This document shows positions 57,825 through 64,000 of a stretch of 64,000 nt of DNA, piece after piece. The notes beneath the pieces are model-generated. The model ran no database searches and had not been told where the DNA came from. It was given only the letters and a program-made list of their open reading frames with translations. Each line of letters starts with the position of its first letter. The first letter of the stretch is position 1. Source of the stretch: Sipunculus nudus (taxonomy: Eukaryota > Annelida > Sipuncula > Golfingiida > Sipunculidae); NCBI GenBank assembly GCA_026874595.1, contig CM049309.1:69730926-69794925 (forward strand), read 5' to 3'. The position numbers and the translations under genes are program-made.

Positions 57825-58607
57825 CTCCATAAGCAGTGGTTACCATATGCTCATCTATTTGCTCCACTGTAACCATTGCACCAAACCGCCATTGTCTGTC
57901 AGGTTTGGCCACCAGGTGGTGCTGTCTCTGTGGAATTCCCTCCAGCATAATATTTAACCAAACATATTGCAGGTACCTCAAATTTGCACTGTGGTCGAGA
58001 GTGCTTGGTAGCACAGACTTTTTCCATCCCTGTTGGAATACACATGATTCAATTGTCCTCCTGCATAATATTTAACCAATCATATTGCAAGTATCTTAAA
58101 TTTGCAGTGCAGTTGAAAGTGCTTGGTAGCACAGACCTTTTTAACCCTGATTCAAATACACACAATGCAATTGTCACCTTTCAGGACAGTCTCTATACTA
58201 ATATGCTGGTATGGCCGGAGAAGTCAGTTATCCCCCACTGTTTGCAAAGTTTCTCTCTTGCAGTGCCACACAACGACCACTGCGTGGGCACAGCCGTCTT
58301 TGTTTACACACTGAGCCAATCAGATTTTGTTTTACAGAGCGTTTTGTTTACTGGGTGTTCCCCGATAAGCCCCTGGTGGCCAAACCAGTAGAATCCTTTT
58401 TATAAATTGTAATAAGACCAATGAAAGCAGGTGTACTTTGGGCTGGATGAACAATTGAACACCACACTCTCATTGGTCTGCATGATTACAATCCTTTGCT
58501 CTTTGAGCACCCTGGTGTTGGAACCTAGAGAATGTTGCTATACAAACAGCAGAACACAAAAGGATGGATGCATGTGACCATTGCAGTGTATAACCACTGC
58601 TTGTGGA
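57825..58607. mobile_element. TIR element with internal 118-bp duplication
   Basis: Left CTCCATAAGCAGTGGTTACC and reverse-complemented right TTCCACAAGCAGTGGTTATA match at the ends. Inside, GCATAATATTTAACCA (57945, 58063) and GCTTGGTAGCACAGAC (58004, 58122) repeat at exactly 118 bp. The overlapping 135-, 63- and 64-codon plus-strand frames are produced by this region and resemble no transposase. I do not recognise the superfamily. Confidence 0.55.
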
Positions 58608-59874
58608 ACATAAAGTGTGTGATATGCCTCATGTATGAACCTGTTTATTATTAGCAAATCTGTAAATGCTGCAACAATTATTCCAGCTCATCTTGGTCAA
58701 ACATATGGTGTGTTATTAGCAATGGATATGGGATCCTCACACTGGTTTGTACATTCATATCTTGTATAATGTCACTTCCTAAATCATAGCCCAGTGATTA
58801 CCAGCTGTGTACAGCAGTATCATTGTTAACATCTGGATGGCTACTGCAGTACAGTTTTCAGCAAGACTAATGTCATAAATCAATGTAAGCCCTATCCTGA
58901 CAATTACAATGCCTACTGAGTCATGTTTTCACAGCTTACCTTCACATGTTTAAGATACAGCTGTTTATTGAATGGCATTAAAAAGAACAATGTGTGAGTG
59001 GGGGCACCCGAGGTGACTCATGAGCTATTATCCCCTAACAAATTGCAAGCTTGCATGTCAGTGAACAGTTTACACCTACAAGCCTCCTCCTAGCCCACAT
59101 TTAAAGCAATTAACACTTGCTGTATACATATGAATATTAAAAGAATCACCGTTAAGAAAAAAATAATGTGACACAGGCAAAATGTATTGAATTTGCCAAT
59201 GATTACAAGCAATTAATCTTCCACCATCAAATTGAATCTTTCTTTGAAAAACAATCCTTAATCCTTACACATTTATTTGCATTATATATCTTATACTTTT
59301 AACCTTTCCTCACATTGCCAATATAATGAAAGTGAAAGATATTAGATATACAGAGCTTAGATTAAACATTTATTTTTCCAAGGGTTAGTCGGTTTGTCTG
59401 TAAGCAATATTTTCTCTCAAAAAGTAAGAAACAAATATAGATGAAATTTTGTGAAGGGTTAGAGTGATACCCAAGGAATAATCGTTAAATTGTGGAGTGT
59501 AATCTGGATCATCATAAAGTGTTTTGTTTTGTAGATTCATTGCCATCTGAGGGGGGAGGGGTGAGAGTGTTATATTCACTAGTATTATAGGAAATCTGAA
59601 GTTTATATTTCCACACTGGTTGAAAATTTCCCATTTGGGCATGCAAGCAACAGGCACAGCTAGCTGATGTGTCAACAACCATCTGGCTGCATGAACACAC
59701 ATTCCTCTCTGCTTTAACTACTGGTAATATGTCTCCTGAGTTAGTGAATCAGACACCAAGTTTGTTCTGGATCCAGGTAATATATAAGCAGAGTTGTGGA
59801 GTCCTTTAGTGCTCTCTTGTAATATATTACAATTTTTTTACATAGTCTAGTATTTTTGACTTGTGGTCTATCCA
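58608..59874. other. Non-coding DNA, nothing certain
   Basis: A 105-codon minus-strand frame (59385-59702) and a shorter overlapping one have no recognisable domain. A compact GGTGACTCATGAGC word lies near 59012. No repeats found. Confidence 0.45.
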
Positions 59875-59901
59875 TCCTATCTTAATTAAAGATATCTGGC
59901 C

Positions 59902-59909
59902 ATTTGCAT
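59902..59909. promoter_or_regulatory. Octamer ATTTGCAT, copy 1
   Basis: Exact POU-factor octamer core, 63 bp before the inverted AGGTCA site in the same repeat unit. Chance occurrence of an 8-mer is likely on its own; the repeat-wide recurrence is what makes it notable. Confidence 0.3.
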
Positions 59910-59964
59910 GTATTCAAATTATTTTCTTGGGTCCCATATCATGTCCCATTAACTCAGATAATAT

Positions 59965-59979
59965 AGGTCACAGTGACCT
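59965..59979. promoter_or_regulatory. AGGTCACAGTGACCT (IR3), copy 1
   Basis: A perfect inverted repeat of AGGTCA with a 3-bp spacer, the consensus estrogen-response-element layout used by steroid-type nuclear receptors. Exact match in sequence; function unproven. Confidence 0.45.
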
Positions 59980-60224
59980 ATTTTAGGATTCCATTGAGAT
60001 CTTTTTAAAAAATCTGAGACTGTAAAGGGTCATGATCCTAGCCCTTATGATTATCCTCTGAGCCCCCTTAACAGACAACTGGAGGTGAAAGGAGTATAAA
60101 CAGCACAAAAAAAAGGATCATAGGTTCTGCCACCAATCTTTGTTCCAAGAAAAAACTAGTCAAGATTTTCAAGCAACTTGAATTTTAGCACAATCCATCT
60201 AGCTGATCTTGAGATATCAGCCCA

Positions 60225-60232
60225 TTTGCATG
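60225..60232. promoter_or_regulatory. Octamer ATTTGCAT, copy 2
   Basis: Exact POU octamer core in the second repeat unit, 59 bp before the second inverted AGGTCA site. Confidence 0.3.
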
Positions 60233-60283
60233 TATTTTACTTTATTTCAGGGGTTACTTATCAAGCCCCATACCTCATCATAT

Positions 60284-60298
60284 AGGTCACACTGACCT
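60284..60298. promoter_or_regulatory. AGGTCACACTGACCT (IR3), copy 2
   Basis: Second perfect inverted AGGTCA repeat with a 3-bp spacer. The half-sites are unchanged while the spacer and much of the surrounding unit differ from copy 1. Confidence 0.45.
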
Positions 60299-60480
60299 AA
60301 TTTCACGTCTGCAAGGAGGTCTTTTAATAACCTTTGATACTGGAGTTGGATTATCCTAGACCTTACAATCAAAATTTGTACCCCACTAATGGAAGGACAG
60401 ACAGTCAGATGGAAGGACATTATGGACAAAGAGTGATCACTACAGCTCAGCATGGCTGAAAGTCACCTGAGCTAAAAAGT

Positions 60481-61154
60481 GTTTCCTCAGAATTGCTTCT
60501 TTCAAATATATCGAAAGGGACATATTCATTTTCCTTCTGATTCAATTGGTTTACACCTTATTTTTCACTTCAGTTCAAATTTTGGAACTAAACAACTGAT
60601 TTATTTAGAAAATATCTCTAAATGTTATGGGTACCTCTTGATTGGTTTAAAGCTGTTATTTACTGATTTCATCTCACTCCAAAATGCCTATCCCATTTTT
60701 CATAAATATCTTGTCTTGAATCATAAAACACTCACAAAGTACGTAATTTTCCTCCTAATCGTGCATTATTTTGGTGGAACTCACTATAGAATGTTAAAAT
60801 CCACACCAATAGAAGGACTATCTATCACACTTACTTTCACCATCAGTCTTCCTCAAATGTAATAACCACACATGACAACAGGGTTCTCAGTGTTTCATGA
60901 AAATAATTTCCTTGATTTTTCCCAGACTATATTTCCAAATTTCCACTATAAAAATTTGTACAGTTTCCATTTTAACACAATGTTGTTGCAATAAACAGTA
61001 GTTGCTGTGATTTGGTGAAATGAAGACACTAGAAGGTATTGTATGTACATGTATATAAACAGTATCTACTCTAACAAAAAGCCAACCTTTTTTTCAATAT
61101 TATTATTGGTGGAGGTAACTGCTTCCATTTTTTTTTTACAGCTGACTTGTCTTT
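60481..61154. other. Non-coding DNA, nothing recognised
   Basis: A 127-codon plus-strand frame (60479-60862) begins at the repeat boundary, is rich in F, I, L and Y as expected of AT-rich chance frames, and has no domain. Confidence 0.5.
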
Positions 61155-61526
61155 TTCTTAACCTGAGTATGTAGATCTGCAGAGTTATTCATTTTCTGTT
61201 GTGTCAGGGGGTAGCACTTGAAGTCTTAATTCCCGTCATTAATTTAATATCCTGGTGCCTCCTACACCTGGATGTCCTGGGTATCTAATCATCTCCACTG
61301 CTGGGTCATACACTGAGGTCAGAGGAAAACTCCCAAAGACCCACTTGTTTGTGAGTAAAGCACAGCTGTAGGGCACAACCTTCCTATTAATATAAGCCTG
61401 CAGAGTGCTCACCTTTGGTAAGGGCTGACCCTGAAAATCTCACCGCTCCTCAGCTGAGATTTGAGTTCACAACCTCTCGGCTTCAAATCCCCCATCCCTA
61501 GACCACAGAGGCCGATAACACAAAGC
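61155..61526 (-). mobile_element. tRNA-derived SINE, family A, copy 2 (full length)
   Basis: On the minus strand: CTGTGGTCTAGGGATGGGG (A-box region, about 61495-61512), GTTGTGAACTCAAATCTC (B-box region, about 61458-61475), then AGCTGAGGAGCGGTGAG, GTGAGCACTCTGCAGGC, GGAAGGTTGTGCC, CACCAGGATAT and the TCTGCAGATCTACA tail. Order and words match copy 1 at 31001. Confidence 0.8.
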
Positions 61527-62449
61527 CAACTTAGCTATTCAGGCATCAAGTGGATATGTTATTTGGACATAAGACAAAAATTTAGCAGACTTGACTACTT
61601 CCTCTTTTGGGGCAATCCAGGATGAATCAAGTACATTTAAGCCAGTTAATAGTTTTGCTGACTCACGATAGAGAGTTATCCTGCTGAATGGGTATAAATA
61701 CCTGACACCTCCTCAGTTTTGTAACTCTTAGCACCAAAAATTATTACTGAATGTGCTCCTGTCACAACATGGCACACCTTTTTGATGCATTAAAAACTGC
61801 GTCATTTATTTTTTTCATAATTTTTTTTCCCTAATTGATTGATTTTTGAGCTTAGCAGAACAGGGATTGCGCTTCATCAGAACATGACCACAAGTCAGGC
61901 TACTTTTAATTGGATAAATGAAAAAATAATATTCACTGTATTGTACCATGCCCAAACACATAGAGACATGCGATTCTGTCAGGTCTAGTCATATGCATGA
62001 AAAATCTAGTGTTAAACCTGAAATAAGAACAAGTTCACCAGAACAATACAAGCTGTAACTCTCATATAAAGCTTGACATTTAACCACTTAACCACTTGCC
62101 CAGGGCAGTTAAAAGTTCTAGAAAATAGTGGTACGGCAACCAAAAGTCAGCTCCTACTTGCGGACATATACCTTTTACCCAAAGGTCTTAATCTTAATTT
62201 ATCTTCAGTTAGCCATTTCCTTTCTTGAAGAAATGAAATCATATGAATAATACCCCTTTATCTATATGACCTGTAGGCAATCTTTAGGAATATTAAAGAG
62301 AAATAGTATTCACAAACAAATATTTGAACAAGTTTACTGTCAAACATGCAATAAAATATGCAACACAATCATGGGCAAGACACTTTGCATTTGTGGCTTT
62401 GATCACTTATGTTTGTAGGGAAGGTACAATTTTTTATTATGTCTTATTT
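61527..62449. other. Non-coding DNA, nothing recognised
   Basis: Unique-looking AT-rich sequence between two SINE copies. No frames of note. Confidence 0.55.
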
Positions 62450-62790
62450 AGTTCTTAATTTAAGTTTGTACATCTGCAGAGTTCCATTTATGTTTGAGAC
62501 AATGTGACAGGGAGGTAGCCCTCTCTTGCTATCACACTCTTTTGTATCCTGGTGTCACCCAGGCCATGTGTCTACAGCACCTGCGGGTCCAGGGTGTGTA
62601 ATAATCCCCATTGCTCGGTCATAACAACTGAGGAACCATCAAAAGACACACACACTTGTTAGCGAGTGATACATGGCTGTGGGGCACAGCTTTCCCATTA
62701 AGCCTGCAGAGTGCTCATCCTGGGTGGGGCTGACCATGAAAAAAATATCACCGCTCCTTGTCTGGGATATGAACTCATGACCTCCGATAG
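62450..62790 (-). mobile_element. tRNA-derived SINE, family A, copy 3 (5' truncated)
   Basis: Body and tail match copy 2 (GATGAGCACTCTGCAGGC, GGAAAGCTGTGCC, CACCAGGATAC, TCTGCAGATGTACA). The B-box region remains (CGGAGGTCATGAGTTCATAT) but the copy stops there, so the A box is missing. This is a typical 5' truncation of a retroposed element. Confidence 0.75.
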
Positions 62791-63399
62791 ACATAATATA
62801 AGTATGAATCAGTGAACAAAAAAAGTGATAACTGTGATTTTTTTCTTGAGATAATGACTGAAATATGGTAAAAAAAGATTCAATTTTCTACACGTTAAAC
62901 TGTTTCAAGACAGTTATAAAGGTATATTTTCCAAACTTATACATGTATTTGGTTTTTAGTGCTACATTACACAGTACCTGTCAGTTAAGCCTACAGTCTT
63001 GAGTAAGGGACATTCACTTGGTATTATGTTTATATCATAATTCTGTGTCTATATATTGTTTTGGCTTACACCTTGTCCCACACACTGATTGCAATATCTA
63101 AATATTGATTTTTTTATTTACTTTTCAAATAGGGCCCTCCCACACTGTTTTTTACTTGATATGATATTGTGATGGGCTTCAGATTTATGATCTATATATA
63201 GTGCACTTCCTCATATATTTCTCCCACGACTATAATCCCCCCTGAACAATTTCTGAACGCATACCATTACTCGATAATGTAAAGGAATATTCAAATTTAG
63301 ATATTCACAGAAGCTAAACTTGTGCACACCTACACACATCCCATATAAGTCCAATGGTGTCTTAAATATCACTCACTGCACTAGGGTATGGATAATCCC
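62791..63399. other. Non-coding DNA, nothing recognised
   Basis: AT-rich, no feature noted. Confidence 0.55.
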
Positions 63400-63780
63400 A
63401 TTATGGTAATAATGAAAGTTGGATGCGTCAACGAAGCTGTCGCCAAATGGGACAATCTTTTATTACTGGCATTTGTAAATGCCACAAGGAGAGGAAACAC
63501 TTAATCACATAATGCTCCTTTATGGTAAAGACACAGGTATTAGTGTTTTGTGACAAAAATGGTTTTTTTTCTTATTGCAGAGTGTATGCGATCAAAGCTT
63601 TGATGGTATTTTATTAATGATGAAACCTTCTGGAAGTGAATTAAAAAGGCATGCGGCATCCCTTTGATCTATCGGAGATGTTATCTTCTGCACCACACTC
63701 CCCCGCATGAAAACTGACACTTTGCTGAGCTCTCGAAATAATCAAGTGAACACCTCACCTGGGACGCATAAAGGCTTTCT
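63400..63780. other. Candidate conserved regulatory block K
   Basis: Balanced, non-repetitive island with GATCAAAGCTTTGATGG (facing TCF/LEF-like cores, 63591-63607), CCCTTTGATCTATCGG (a third TCF/LEF-like core), GATGTTATCTTC (GATA) and CTTAATCACATAATGC. No long frames. The motif set suggests a Wnt-responsive or endodermal-type enhancer, purely by inference. Confidence 0.33.
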
Positions 63781-64000
63781 GCAAGCTGTACAAGGAAAGG
63801 AAGGGGGGGGGGGGGGGAGATTGTACAGCTCTGCGTAGACTGGGACTATTAGTGAGTGTGCATGGGAGAAAACTGCTTCCTCCCTTTGCCTTATTTCACT
63901 TCCAAGGCTGATGAACATACAACTCAAAAACACATCTGGCGCTCACACACAGGGACTTATTCTTCAACCTCAGCCCATAATCAAGAAATTTATTTTTTAA
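63781..64000. other. Window edge with a G15 run
   Basis: A homopolymer of 15 G lies at 63803-63817. A 63-codon minus-strand frame through it is a by-product. Complex sequence continues to about 63970 and may extend block K beyond the window. Confidence 0.5.

Larger units (their letters stand above)
59875..60480 (+). repeat. 323-bp mollusc repeat, two copies, carrying inverted AGGTCA sites
   Basis: CATTTGCATGTATT occurs at 59901 and 60224 (323 bp apart). Each copy then has CCCATA or CCCCATACCTC, ATATAGGTCAC-TGACCTA, a region with TTTTAA and GATCCTAG or TATCCTAG. Between the copies is a GGTTCTGCCACCAATCTT module like those at 8281 and 48027. The right end has GGACAGACAGTCAG and AAAGTCACCTGAGCTAAAAA, the mollusc-type tail. 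Non-coding. Confidence 0.75.

Noticed and set aside
57984-58391. 135-codon plus-strand open frame as a transposase
   Set aside because: It lies within the TIR element but is partly built from the 118-bp duplication and shows no transposase motif.
60479-60862. 127-codon plus-strand frame as a membrane protein
   Set aside because: Hydrophobic residues follow from AT-rich codons; it starts at a repeat boundary and has no family resemblance.

Overview
The window reads as non-coding nuclear DNA from an animal, most likely a bivalve mollusc. It is AT-rich. It carries long (TA)n tracts, tRNA-derived SINEs, short inverted-repeat transposons and an eroded CR1/L2-type reverse transcriptase. It also has three repeat signatures I associate with bivalve genomes: runs of TGACCTTTGACCT, GGTGGCGCCACC-like modules, and elements ending in GACGGAC/GACAGAC runs followed by an 'agctgagctaaaa' tail. 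The species cannot be fixed from this sequence. No bacterial features (operons, ribosome binding sites, CRISPR) are present.

I could not support any host protein-coding gene. The longest open frames reach about 135 codons. They show no recognisable domains, often overlap repeats, and look like chance frames. The stretch is therefore intergenic or a very large intron.

Layout. 0-6.9 kb: mostly plain sequence, with one complex block (about 3.0-3.66 kb) and a LINE 3' module. 6.9-9.8 kb: dense repeats, including a TTAA-ended MITE, a 126-bp tandem repeat and an unusual satellite with NFI-type palindromes next to TATA-like boxes. 10-15 kb: a candidate regulatory block, the LINE reverse-transcriptase relic, a ~75-bp minisatellite and a hAT-like insertion. 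18-20 kb: a mollusc-type repeat with a G33 tract. 20-36 kb: mostly plain, with a SINE of each family, a small hAT-like MITE and several complex blocks. 36-42 kb: repeat copies and a 145-bp tandem array. 43.8-45.3 kb: complex blocks. 45.6-50.5 kb: a hAT-like MITE, SINEs, and mollusc repeats rich in nuclear-receptor-type half-sites. 51-58.6 kb: a strong complex block, then several TIR elements. 59.9-63.8 kb: a repeat with two perfect inverted AGGTCA palindromes, two SINE copies, and a complex block near the right edge.

No genes act together here. What may matter is regulatory. About a dozen islands have balanced composition and homeodomain-type motifs in an AT-rich, repeat-rich background, which fits the cis-regulatory desert of a developmental gene. 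Several repeats also carry consensus-grade transcription-factor sites. Both ideas are inferences from motif and composition; conservation and activity were not tested.
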